A stretch of 64,000 nt of DNA from Meconema thalassinum (lineage: Eukaryota; Arthropoda; Insecta; Orthoptera; Tettigoniidae), in NCBI GenBank assembly GCA_946902985.2, contig OX336395.1, positions 20,438,708 through 20,502,707 of the forward strand, given 5' to 3'. Shown here one piece after another: positions 34,895-46,640 of the stretch. The notes under the pieces are model-generated. The model worked only from the letters and a program-made list of their open reading frames with translations, was not told the origin of the DNA and made no database searches. The translations under genes and the position numbers were made by a program. How positions within the stretch are numbered: position 1 is the stretch's first letter; every line of letters begins with the position of its first letter.

Positions 34895-35323
34895 CAAGTT
34901 AGATAAATTCAATGACTGAATCGTTCTTACATTTAGTTGCTTTCTAGGTGCGGGCAAAAGCCCGACACGTGCACACACGTCCGTCTTACATGACGGCTCA
35001 AATTGGAAGGAAGAAACCTTCTCTTAAGGAACGCAGTAACGCGCCTTGTAAAAATAAGATGCAGAACACCCCCTCTCCAGAACATGAAAAGGGCCAATGG
35101 GAGAAGCAAAGCTTAGCAACAAGTTATGCTTCAACCAATGGTAAAACTGTGTCAGTAGGGGTGAAAGGTTTCACCATCTGGTGAAACGTTTACGCAGAAT
35201 TACTAAGTTTGAACGTTGTAGGAGTGACAGAGAAACGTATGTCACAATAATGCGACATGAAGGAAATGATAATAATAATAATAATATGACAAAAAAAATA
35301 ATGAACCTGATAAAAACGGTTCA
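34895..35323 (-). mobile_element. 5' part of a split solo LTR
   Basis: On the minus strand it begins TGAACCG at 35323, bordered by AGCT (35324-35327), and has an ATT run soon after, like the LTR at 47969. Together with 29650-31003 it makes an LTR of TG...CA type with a 4-bp duplication AGCT. Arm A has AGCT once (1012-1015) and no insert. Confidence 0.72.
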
Positions 35324-36080
35324 AGCTATTACAGAAGGGTTCTGTTAAAATGAATTTGGTGGACATCATCCTATCTATGACATTAGTAAGTAAAGAGGCA
35401 ATACACCAGTAAGATGGGCAAACACCTGTCTTAGCCATAACCCAACAGGTTGGTGAATGAAACAATAGTGTGTATAACAGACACTTCATTTGTTCTGTTT
35501 ACAATATTTACGTTAAGGTTTGTGGAAGTGATATGAAGGCATTCCTCATAAGGTGCCAAGTATTATAAGTACATTACGTTTCTCCCTACCTTGAGTATTC
35601 TTGAAATCATTATTGCTTTAATAGGAACTCAATACCGTAAAATTCACAGCACACTATGCAATATTTCTTTCCACAACATTCATCAACTTTGCTTGTTTAA
35701 GACCGATACTAACGTTATACTGTATATTAACATTTAGTTACTGCACCCACGCCACTAAGTCTCCACACACACTCAATGCTAGAGACTATCTGCTAGGCCC
35801 ACACTTGGCATATGTATAGGAACTGAACTGCTTTGTTATTTGCACTCTACAAAACTTCTCTGTCTTTGCCCTGTCTCCCATGACATAAGAAAACTCTACG
35901 GATGAGACCTTGAATTAACTTCAGTATGTTATTTATTCCTTGTTTCCTTCAGTGCAAGTTTACAAGTCCTGTGTAACACATAATTCTACCTATACAAAGG
36001 GGAACATATTTGTGAAACGAGTCATATGGATCATGTTAGGGCTATTAAGATTGCAGAATGTCCTATTCCGAACATCATAC
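35324..36080. repeat. Inverted segmental duplication, arm B, block a
   Basis: Reverse complement of about 262-1015. It begins with AGCT (35324-35327), the same four bases that border the LTR piece at the other side of block b, and fades out near 36080. It contains no recognisable gene. Confidence 0.8.
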
Positions 36081-36189
36081 CATGTATCGAATGAGAAACA
36101 TCATTTTCAGATCTGAAAGAGTAAAGCACCGTCATGCGTCCATTACATTTCCTTATCATCTAATAGCATTTTGGGATTAAGAATTGCAT

Positions 36190-36375
36190 TTTCAAACCTG
36201 TGTTGATGGCAAACGGAAGTGCTTAGCTGTTAGCTTGTGTATAGTACAGAAAGTACGAGCCATTTTCATGTACATCAGAAGAACTAAGATATCTAATCCA
36301 CCTGGTACTTGAACCAGGGACCACCGACAATGTACAATGTTTTTCTGATCACTGAGCTGCATCTTAATTATCAGT
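36190..36375 (-). mobile_element. tRNA-like SINE fragment
   Basis: The minus strand has GCAGCTCAGTGATCAG (A-box like) and CCTGGTTCAAGTACCAGG (B-box stem and loop). It has no intact cloverleaf, so it is read as a SINE head rather than a tRNA gene. Confidence 0.5.
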
Positions 36376-37013
36376 GGCAAAAGGTATATTATGTGAAGCT
36401 AACATTACGTTTGCATTAATTGCCACTGTGGACTTAAGGTCCGGATAAACCAATACAATCAGGATTTCTGTATTCTCTTCAGAGATCCACTCATGAGGGT
36501 TAGAGAAGTGGGGCTTAGCAGTGGCCTTACAGTATGTACATGCTGGGATTGTTTTAATTTATGACCGTGATTACCTCCTTCCTAATCCTGAGCATTGCAA
36601 TAACATGCACTTGGCCTTTTGTGTACATGTATTAAATAATTGAAGATATGAGATAAAAGTAAGAGAATTAGCTAGAATCATACGAAGAAAGTAATTGCTA
36701 ATAATTAAGTCCACTTATTTTAACTTATAGTACGTTCAGAAGAAACCCTCGTTCATACCACATTTCTTATAGTTGTTATTTTCTACCCCTTAATATTCTT
36801 AATTCTGCTGTGTCGGGGAGGAGGTGAAATGCATATATATGTGTCAGTGGCTTTTACGGCCGTTCGCCCTTTCGTTTAGCCTAAATGTGGTGCTAATGAA
36901 ATATGATTAGGAGTTGGAAGGCAGCGACCATGGCCTCTTAACAGTTTACGTCCTAGCGTTGGCCTGGAGATGAAAATGGGGAACCATGAAGAACCATTTC
37001 AAGGTATCTTACC

Positions 37014-37630
37014 CAGTGGCGTATGCAGGTTTCCCTTCTGGGGGATTCATTAATATATTACATTATACAAGGGGCAGATGACCTTGCTGTTCTGCCACTT
37101 AGTCATCATCATCATCCACATTATTACAATGATATTTCGATTAATATACAGTACACAATAATTAAATAAACATTCTCTTTGCATGAAAACTATTTTAGGC
37201 CTTATTATTTTTTCAGCACCATAAAAAGACAAAAAAATACATCTTTTATAAAATATGGAAAACAGTATTTAAATATTAAAACTGTAATGGTGTAGTGGTC
37301 TATAGGTGACTGCTTATAATATTGATATTGTGTGAGAGAAAAATAAACTTTGGCTGCCATGTTCTTACTGCCATTAGCTATTATTGACTCTCAAAATCTG
37401 ACTATCTTGATGGCTTTATCTGTATCATTCATAGGAATAAATTCCAAATACTCCTCGTGTATTGATTATCTTGAATGAAACGGACACACACAATTCAAGC
37501 ACCCCGAACCAACGTGAAAATAGTTACCGATCGTACAATTTAAAAGTAAACCTAATCCTTGGCTGGCTCCAACTCTCCGCAGCGCGTGTGTCGCCTTGCA
37601 GGACATGTTGGGTTGGCAGTACGTTAATGT
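37014..37630 (-). mobile_element. Decayed copy of the ZMYM-like hAT element
   Basis: Starts CAGTGGCGTATGCAGG at 37014, the same terminal repeat as 6999. 37168-37260 matches 7690-7800 and 37445-37495 matches the transposase region near 9275-9325. Large parts are missing and the right terminus is not found. Confidence 0.7.
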
Positions 37631-38747
37631 GATGCTGTTACAAGGAAAACAATTACATTAAATTAAATAATGCAGTTATCAAAACTATCACACTGTGCTC
37701 TGCAAAGTTTTCACCAGCATGGAAACCTTTCCAATATAAACACACTCTCTTCCTTAGTAAGCATTTCCACTTGACTCAGCTTACACAAGAACACAACTTA
37801 CAGCGTCAATGCTGTCACGCACAGGCACTCACTGTCAGCAATAATGAACTGGTATTCTCCACCCTATCACTCCAGTTGAAGGTCAACACGGAACAAGTGC
37901 ATGCTTATGCGAACTGCTGTGATAAGACTTTGCGTATACAGCGACATGAATGTGCTGCCAACGTTCAACGAGACCCGCTGCTGCGGAGAGACTATGCGGA
38001 AACACTGTATAAACTTTGGATTCTATATATGTATTTCAAACCTGCATTGATAAATTGCTGAATGTCAATTAATACCAACGATGCCAGGAATTCCCTTCTT
38101 GAAAGCATTTTAAGTGAACTCTGACTACATTCTTAAAAGCATTTGAAACTGACTTCCCCTATTAATACTCCAATGTCTTCCTCGGCTTGTATCTACCATG
38201 CAAACTATGTGCTACCGTTCGCCAGTAGACTTATAATGTTTGATATTAGCAGCATACTCCACAATAGAGGCATTTAATTTACGTACTTACACTAAATTCT
38301 TTTGAAAATTTTCTTTAATTGCAGTGTTTTGTGAGAAATGTATTGTATAATATTCTGACTTTAATTCTCAAAAGATGTGCTGGTGCAAATATTATGGGTA
38401 TAGTCGCTTTTTACTTAATGATAGGTGGACGTGTTAGATCCTAACACCTCTTACGGCCTTCCCGTTAAAAAGATAAAATACATACTCCTATGTCCTCAAT
38501 CCTTAAAGCTATTACTTCCAGTGAGCCACTGAGTCAGCATTTTGTATCGCACTGAGATCTATTTGTTATCTTGGGGAGATTGTGTATTATAAGTTTTAGT
38601 TTTGGAAATAGGGAAGACATAACCACATCTGTGTAATGCATCACTTCAACTCAGCTGTGATTTACAATTACATAGTTTGCTAATTGTGTAAAAAGTATTA
38701 GTGATGCCAAATAAATAAAATAATTAATTAATTCACTTTATTCCTAG
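37631..38747. other. Intron sequence before exon 4 of gene 2
   Basis: A 96-codon frame at 37771-38061 has no recognisable domain and no paralogue here. I see no support for it as a gene. Confidence 0.4.
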
Positions 38748-38806
38748 GACACGCAAGAAGAAACACAGGATGGGGAAAGTGAAGCAAGTGGAAATCATCC
38801 AAATGA
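38748..38806 (+). CDS. Zinc-finger gene 2, coding exon 4 (59 nt)
   Basis: A short open exon between a good acceptor (ttattcctag, ending 38747) and donor (gtatgt at 38807). It starts in phase 0 with D-T-Q-E-E-T-Q-D-G-E-S-E-A-S-G-N-H-P-N and leaves two bases (GA) of an unfinished codon. The zinc-finger exon at 55267 begins with the single base G and continues in the finger frame, so the junction makes a GAG codon: an exact phase match that supports the pairing. The composition (E, Q, D, S) is the usual acidic linker. No paralogous copy is in the window; for gene 1 it would be beyond the left edge. The intron to the next exon is about 16 kb and contains a solo LTR and the LARD-like element. Confidence 0.62.
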
Positions 38807-39126
38807 GTATGTGTACAACATATGAGGTAACATGTTATTTAACTTTTGTGTATGCACAACTGAATGTTTTGTGTATGCACAACTGAATGTTTTGGATATG
38901 AATAAGTTTTGTTTGCATCGTCAGTTATAACTCGCATTTTATGTGTCATTACTGCTTTTCTCATCAAAGTACATACATTATTGACATTAACTTCCTATTT
39001 CCTAGCCCACAAATTATCATTCGGAGTTCTCACTGTCTGGAAGTGTTTAACCCTGGAACCCTACACTTGTTTATTACAAACTCTAACCTTACTGAGTGCC
39101 CCAAGAATAATAAGCTTAATTTATAT

Positions 39127-42048
39127 TGAACCCTTATTGATCTACGATAAATAAGCATTCATATATTATTATTATTATTATTACTGCAGCCCAGGCAGTA
39201 CTTGAGGAAGTTGACGAGAATAAAGGCAGGGTAGCGTGTCGCAATGATTGCCACATAAGGAGAGCTTGTAGCTATTCTTGAAGAACGGCCTGGTAAACTT
39301 GAGTTCAAGGCCAAATTGTGTAACAACTTGCACCAGAATTGGAATCACAAAGGGGTAGTCACGAGTCACTTACAACCGACCTAAGATTGAATCAACCAAT
39401 CGGGAGAGACAACGCGATGGCGTCGGTGGTAAAAAGCGCGCGGAATTGATTATCTAAAGAACCGCCGAACGGAATTATCTCCGCACGAGTGCGATGAGAC
39501 GTTTGATTTATTTGATGAAGATTGACACTAGTCCCATCCATGTGAGATGAAAACTCTGGAATTTTTTTTCTAAATCCACCCCACTCTTCCGTACCCTGTC
39601 AGTTTCTAATAAATTGTTCGACGAGAAGCTGTTCGATGTCTTTCTGTTCGTGAGCTCTGTGAGCTAACTTCACGCCCGTTTGTATAACGATTGTTAACGC
39701 TCTGATATATTTAAAGTTATTTCATCTGTGAGCTCTGATGAGCTAAACTCACGCTAGTTTGCGCAGCAAATTTTAACGCTCTTAATTATTTGAAGTCAAT
39801 TACTTTGTGAGATTTGTCAGCTAAATTCACGCCAGCGTGCGTGGTGATTGAAACTTGTGATATTATCTTAAAGACAACTATTTCAGCTCTTAGGGGCAAG
39901 ACTTGTAACATTCTAATTAGCGCTCACCCGAGCGAAGGTCAAAGCAGCGCAGAGCAGTAGATTACCGAGCGAGAAAGCGACTGTGAGTCAGGCAGTCTTT
40001 GTAACTTGTTTGTCGAGCCAGTGGCGTTGGACTCGAAGTGTGTATTCCATGTATATTTTTAAAGTGTATTATTCATGTGTGTATTGCGCGTGTGTGAGCG
40101 ATATTTAGGGAAAGTCTTCGTAATTAATCGCATAGGACTAATTGTGGGCGAATTTAGTAACCCACAAGTGATTATAGCCAGGTCGAAATATAATCATTGA
40201 ACTTTCCTTCCAAGGAGACTACATCAAGATGTCCAACATGTGGTCAGCAGTCGGGATGACGTCCGGCGCTTCAACGAAGACGGCTATGGAGTGCTAACTT
40301 TTCCATAGGGGAAATGGGCTGAGATGGATGTCATAATGTTCTGCGAGCTGAGACGGTGACGTACAACAATTGATTATTCAATTATGTAGTTAGATTGGCC
40401 GGGGAACCTTTGTAAATAGTTAATTTTGTCTTTTCTTGTTTAAGAGTATTTTTCTTTGTACCGACACTAATTGTTTTAAATGTACGTTGGCGCGTGGCCA
40501 AAGTGTTTGTTATATATTTGTTTTTCTTGGAGTCATATGTAATGTGCACGGCGCGTGTACGTGATGTTTATTCATGCAAATGCGAAATCCGTTACATTCG
40601 ATAAATGGTGCTTTATTAAAGTTCATATTTGTGATAGGAAAAGGGAGGTAATTATTGTAAGATGTTTGCTGAACAGGTTATTATTCATATTAGGGTTGCC
40701 AAGTGCAATGATTTAAGATGTAACTGTAGAACACCTTCGTTCTAATTTGATAGATTTTCTTTTGAGTCCTTTTCAGGTTAATTAGTTACGGCGTGGAACG
40801 GTGGCGCCAGCAAGTGGAAAATATTTATGTCTTTTTATTTTAGGGTCTGTCAAACCCATACGTGTGATTCTGTGTGTGTTATTGTGTCAGGTGTGTGTGT
40901 TGATTCTACGTGAAGAGGGGTAGAGGTCCTACCGCCCTCGTATTTTGTTGTTGTATTTTGATGGAAAGGCAGGATGCTCTATGGAGACCGCTGTTTCTTG
41001 TCCATATGCTGATTTCTTGGATTTCCTTGTGGAAATGCCGGGATATTTCGTTCTGACACACACACACGTATTATTGTGCTTTGGGGCATGCTTCTTCGAT
41101 ACACACGTGGGTTGACAGATATGCAGATTTCCACAAATCGCCCGTCTCGCCTAGTGACTTATTTTGATAGGCAGTCCTGTTGTTCCGACTGGCCCCTTTA
41201 AGCTTTCATGTAGCAAACCTGTTCATTGTGATGGTTATTTTTGAACCATAATTAATTGGGGAGTTCGCCATGTGTGTGACGGATTGTTGCATGTTGTATG
41301 GATAGATTGTTGTGTTAATAATGTAAATGTTGGCTTTGAGCCTAGTGATTTGTTTATGACTCAATTCATGTAATTTAGTATGTCACACCTGTGTGGTGTA
41401 GAGGTAGTGTACTTGTAAATTTGACGGCGGTCATATGTGTATTTTTTATTGGTCACGTGTTAACTTACTTGTGTTGATTTGTGTGAGAAGTCCTAAGTTT
41501 TTAGGCAGTAATGTTTTTTGCTACGGCAGTTGATTCCAATTTCACACGGAAATTATTGTGTTGTATATTTTAAGTATAGGAAGTGTCGGTTTAGTTTTTA
41601 GTGTTGTATAGTTGTTCCCCGCGTCTGTCTAGCTCTAAGCAATGTGGATTCGTTGTCTGAATGTTTATTCTGGATGATGACGAATCATGCATTCGATTGT
41701 ACACATCGTGAAGCATGCAGAACGACACGCTCGCATATTATGTCACTTTTGTTGATTTTCTTAAGGACACTTTGTCCGTGTAATTAATCTCTCCAGAGAT
41801 ATGGCCTAGTTTTGGCATATTTTATTTTATTAAGTGGGAGTCTTTTGGGAGTTTGTTTTTGTTATTCTTTTGTATAGTTAGGTGATTTGTTATTAAATTC
41901 ATTGTTTTAACCCTGGCTTCACTTTTTCCTGCATGTTATTTTGTTATATGTTACCCTGCATGTTAATGAAGCGCTTTAACAACAACTTACGATATGGACT
42001 GTTACACCCCCCGAAATAGAGTCTCATAAGCTTCTTTGCAAGGGTTCA
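39127..42048 (+). mobile_element. Probable solo LTR, 2.9 kb
   Basis: Starts TGAACCCTT and ends AAGGGTTCA (9-bp inverted ends, TG...CA), flanked by ATAT on both sides (39123-39126 and 42049-42052). An ATT run follows the start, as in the LARD LTRs at 47969 and 52964, and the first six bases are the same. No gag or pol frames. The 4-bp flank is weak evidence in AT-rich DNA. Confidence 0.55.
39648..39870. repeat. Three imperfect tandem units, about 78 bp
   Basis: The pattern GTGAG...GAGCTAA-CTTCACGC...TAACGCTC recurs three times at about 39652, 39728 and 39808 inside the probable solo LTR. Confidence 0.65.
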
Positions 42049-42146
42049 ATATATTACAAGCCAATATTTATTGAATTTAGTACATCAACTGGTTAGGTTG
42101 GTTTGATTAGACTTAGTTTATATTACACTTAATCATTCTGCCCTAG

Positions 42147-42315
42147 GTTGCAGGTTCGTGTCCTGGCGCAGTCAGCTGGAATTTGAGGGTGCACAAATGC
42201 GAGGGAGCCGTGTCAGTAGATTTACTGGCACGTTAAAGATCCCCTTCGGGGCAAAATTCCGGCACCCCGGCGTCCCTAAAAGCCACAGTAGTTAAAAGGG
42301 ATGTAAAACCAATAA
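42147..42315 (+). mobile_element. 5'-truncated SINE
   Basis: Same family as 18840-19082. It keeps the B-box region and the body with TTTACTGGCACGTTAAAGAT and GGCACCCCGGCG but has lost the A box. 42316-43284 beyond it shows nothing recognisable. Confidence 0.8.
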
Positions 42316-43284
42316 CTTTTTTTAGTGTGTTTTACTGAATGTAATCTCTACAATTGACACCAACAGATACGATTTGACTTTTGCATACATACATCTTACA
42401 CTCTGCACACATCCGTGGTTTTGTTGTCCTTGGTTCGCGGAAAGTACCTAACAAGAAACGTAACACTAAACTACACTGGGGTACTAAGTACCCCAAAACC
42501 GATTAGCAAAGAATTGTCCGTTACAACTGAGACTGTGCCGCAGTAGGGAAACGATATATATGATGATTCGTGCGTGACAAAACCCAGGGATGTATATATC
42601 GCTACCGCGGCTTGCAGGCTAAAACCATTGTCAAAACCCATTGGATTAGACAAAACGAAGGTTTGGATTGGATTTCGCCTAACAATAATAAATTGGTCCA
42701 GGCCAAAACCATTCGTGGGCTAGGCAGAAACCATTGGTTTGGGTGAATATTATTGATACGTTACGATCTTCTTGATTTTTAACTCGCACAATCCTTGTCT
42801 AAGTTAAGACTGACACTTGGCACACTTCCACATTAACTTGATGGCGCTCTTTCGTTTTACGTTACTGGACATGAAATAGTACCAAATGTGCGGGGTTGGC
42901 AATACTGTCTTTGACGATAATTCACACGCATAATGCCGGACACAGCTGGACCCTTATTTACCCATATATGCTGTCATATAAAAACGGGATTGTGGGTGAG
43001 TTCTGTTAAGCTTAGGAGTAATCATTGTTACTACATCAATTCCTGGTTTATTTTTCATCATTTGAAAAGGTATTTTGGCTAATTTATGTACGATAGAAAA
43101 TTGTATCGTTCCTTGGTATCTCGTTCAGTGCTACCGAACATTGTAAGTAGTTGGTCTATGTAATCTCTCAGGTTGGTAGTACTGTAGGCTATGGTGAAGG
43201 AAATAGGGTCGAGATGTAGAAAAGCCAATGCAATGAGTTCACAACATTCTGTTAGTGTAGCACCTAAGTTCTCCCCACATCGCT

Positions 43285-43625
43285 CAGTATTCAGACCGAC
43301 CTTGCTGTATGGAAGTGAGAGCTGGTACATAAGCTAGAGTTATTTGATATCAGAGTAGCAAGAATAGATGGGAGCAGTGAAGAGATAAAGGCTAAGTTGG
43401 AAATGAACATTCTAGATGAAGCCGACTCTGATGGTGGGGTGATGTGTAGAGAATGAGGGAGGAGAGATTACCTAAGAGGTTAATGAGTAGAGGTTAAGAG
43501 AAGCAGAGGTAGAGTGTTAATTGATTTCAAAGTGAGAGGTGTAGGAGGCCGTGTGCTAACTGCTAATAGGGGATCATGGAGGCGACTTGTTTGCAATTAG
43601 TGGCTTGCAGTCTAGACTGGACGCT
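43285..43625 (+). mobile_element. LINE C-terminal relic
   Basis: Near 43299-43335 the plus strand reads T-L-L-Y-G-S-E-S-W, a common C-terminal LINE motif. Near 43560-43600 it reads N-R-G-S-W-R-R-L-V-C-N. Stops and frameshifts throughout. Confidence 0.55.
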
Positions 43626-44885
43626 CAAAGGAAACATGGAAATTGAATTCTGGCACTACTAGAAGTCCCTTGGCCATCACCAGCGTCTCACTGGTTGCGA
43701 GTGTTCTAGCACTTTGCATCATTTGGACAGGTGGTAGTGGGTTCAATGTTTTTAAGGAGTGTAACATCGAGGTAACCTGCACTTGTTGACATGTAGTTAT
43801 GCTACAGATGGATGAGTTTCGTCTCTTCGAAAAATTGGGGCTGTGAGTAAAGAAAGAGGCCATGAGAGACTCCATAAGCTTCGATGGTCTGAAGATAACA
43901 AGAGTTGACCAAGGGAGTTATGGTTATTGTATAAAGGAGTGAAACAGGGAGGTCATCTGCCCCAATCACCAACGGAGATCGACAGGAAGATGAAACAGGA
44001 GCGTGGTACAATTAAGTAGACATACTACATAATTCAGAACAGACTCCATATTGTTTTCATTATTTTCCCCACAAGTTGATTGCCCTGGGGAGATCATTAG
44101 TGACATGCAGAGGCTATTGTGTTGCCTATGAGACTGCACGATGATAGGCCTACATTACCATTAGCAGCATATCAATACGTTAATTATTAAATATTGGTGA
44201 GAAGGCAAAGGAGTCAAGAGCTTGGTCGTCCCATTGTTCAATTTGTAAATCCAAGTTACCTTGCCACATAAAAGCTATGGTGATTATTATGTTCAGGAAG
44301 TTTTATCTATACGCTACTTCATTTGTCAAACAATCATATTAAATCGACTTAAATTGCTAACCAAGGGCATTACTTCGTGGAAGTCAACTCGAATGGCATG
44401 GACAAGGCCTAAACAAAGAATTACACGTAAGGTGAAATCATAGTGTAATATTGTTCATTGAGCGACATCACTATGCATCCATCAAAAGTTGTGTCTCCTA
44501 GTGGACGCATCGTTATATTTTATTAATATTATTTCCTATGAGACATGCTTTAAACTACCTTTTGCCGTTTTTATTTACAGCTAGTTTTGATGAAGCGCTT
44601 TACTTTGCTGCTGATACAGTGCTGTAAATTCCGCTGAGAAACAATGCACCCTATCTGTGAGGCGTGTTGTCTATACCACAAGTCGGTGTCTTGTGACAGC
44701 CATGTGGGTCAACTCTTGGTGTGGCGAAGTAAGAAGTTTGAATCCCACCATTGACAGACATTTTTGCCATCTTTGTTGTTCTTGCTGGATCCAACATTCA
44801 TGGCTCAAGATTGTTATTGACAGCGCCAACAAAGTTTTATCAGAGCTGGATAAAATAGTTAGTAGCGCTAGAACAAATGTGTCAG
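43626..44885. other. Dispersed-repeat fragment, otherwise nothing
   Basis: 43922-43965 is a copy of the dispersed GGTCATCTGCCCC element. No gene is recognised in the remainder. Confidence 0.4.
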
Positions 44886-45295
44886 TAGTGGTAAAGGAGC
44901 CATACCGAGGTGGCTGTGGGGGTCTATAATCTGGGACCAATATGTTGGTGGTGACGTGTCCGGGAAGTGTGGTGGAGGACTGTGGTGGTAAAGGAGCCAT
45001 TCCGAGATGGCTGTGAGGGTCTATAACCCGGGACTGAGGGTCTATAACCCGGGACCAAGGCTGTAGCGGTGACCTGTTTGGCAAGTGTGGTGGAGGACTA
45101 TGGTGGTACAGGAGCCATACCGAGGTGGCTGTGGGGGTCTATAACCCTGGACCAAGGCTGTAGCGGTGACGTAACCGGCAAGTGTGGTGGAGGATTGCGA
45201 TTGTAGTGGTGGTGCTGCACTCAAGTCGTGAACTAAAACCAGGGTTAAGGCAGTGCTGAGCGGTATTGTAGTTGTTGAGACCCACTCCAAGATGA
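44885..45295. repeat. GT-rich imperfect tandem repeat
   Basis: The phrases GGAGCCATACCGAGGTGGCT, GGTCTATAACCCGGGACCAA and GTGTGGTGGAGGA recur three times at about 44894, 44992 and 45108. The 137- and 86-codon minus-strand frames here are repeat translations. Confidence 0.8.
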
Positions 45296-45355
45296 GGCGC
45301 AAACTGAAGGGCAGAGGATCTGGAAAATACTTGGGTTGTGCATGTGCACAGGTTT

Positions 45356-45525
45356 GCTTAGGAAGGAGTCTGGGAGACCGCCACAGAGTGGTAGCTGGCT
45401 GCGCTGAAAATTTGCAGAGCTGGTAACGCGATGGTTAGCTTAGGGAGGAGTCCGGGAGATCGCCACAGAGCGGTAGCTGGCTGCGGGGAAAATTTGCAGA
45501 GCTGGTAACGCCGAAAGTAGGGCCT
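45356..45525. repeat. 78-bp duplicated unit
   Basis: Two copies with CCACAGAG(T/C)GGTAGCTGG and AAAATTTGCAGAGCTGGTAA, spaced about 78 bp. Confidence 0.85.
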
Positions 45526-46640
45526 CGGCCTTCTGCACCTCACGGAATATTCCTGCACAAAGATGAAACATTAGCAGCGTGGCGGTTTTCTTCTCGCATA
45601 AAAGTATGTGTACTTAACTGCTATGTCACACTCGACTGACTCACTGATTCGCTTTAGCCCACTTTGTTCACTGTCTGTACCGTCGTACACGCATCACTGA
45701 ACTTTGCTGGGTGGCGTCCTTACATATTTGGAGAGATAGTCTCGGCCTTTCCAGGTGCATTTGACATTCTACACCTTACGAGACCTAGCATTAGCTTTTG
45801 GGACTTTCTTGAGATTCTCTCGGCAACTCTTGACACCTTTCGGAGCTTCTTCTCACGAGTGCCTCTTCCCCTTAGGACCACCTATGTATGTCGTCCACCC
45901 CCAGGCCATTTGTCCACCGCGCTCTGTCAGGTGCTGAGGCACACTGATAGATTTAAGGATTTAGGGGACGGATGTAAAACAAAATGGTGCTCCCACCATA
46001 TAGTATAATTATTTTGACTAAATTATTCGGAAGACTGACGTATCTTAATAGTTCATTCAGAAGCTTTGCAGATACTTCATGTAATGTTATATGGTTCTTT
46101 GTTCATTCAGCAATGTGGCAGAGTCTATGAAAATCTGTTCGTAATACATTTTTGCTAACATTGTGTAGTGTGTGGACTAATAGTAGACATTTGATATGAT
46201 GAGTAATTGATGGTTTATACCACTTTATTTGAAGGGGTGTGGCAGTACCGAACTAGTCATGCTTTACTGGTCCCATAGATGGTGGGGACGTCTATAACAA
46301 TAATAATTAATGCTCCTAATTACCACCCCTTGGCTTCCTCTGCTTACATGTGCCACACTTTGTCCTCCATTGCCCCACGGAAACGGGAAACTGTTGCCAT
46401 AATATTCTCCCCGAGGTAATTCACCTGTCTATGCATAATTCGACGTAATGTTACCCTTCTCTTTTGCGAAATTTCAATCATGCTGTAAGCATCTCCCACT
46501 TTCTGATCTCCAGCCGAGGGCTACTTGAGAGAGGGTTAACATCACAAAGGTGACAAATGGGATGTCTGGCATTCTACTGGTTGAAACATGGATATTAGGA
46601 GTGTGATTATCCAGAGGAAGCTATATGAACATGAAATGGG
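45526..46640. other. No recognisable feature
   Basis: A 114-codon frame at 45664-46008 overlaps a second frame and matches no family I recognise. Confidence 0.35.

Noticed and set aside
36300..36375. Candidate tRNA gene on the minus strand
   Set aside because: Only a B-box stem is convincing; no full cloverleaf.
42000..42464. TGTTAC...GTAACA pair as a separate LTR around the SINE
   Set aside because: No matching flanking duplication (GGAC against CTAA), and the left end falls inside the better supported 39127-42048 structure.
44671..45302. Minus-strand frames of 137 and 86 codons
   Set aside because: Repetitive composition follows the GT-rich tandem repeat; no start context or domain.
45664..46008. 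114-codon frame
   Set aside because: Overlaps another frame, no domain, no splice or paralogue support.
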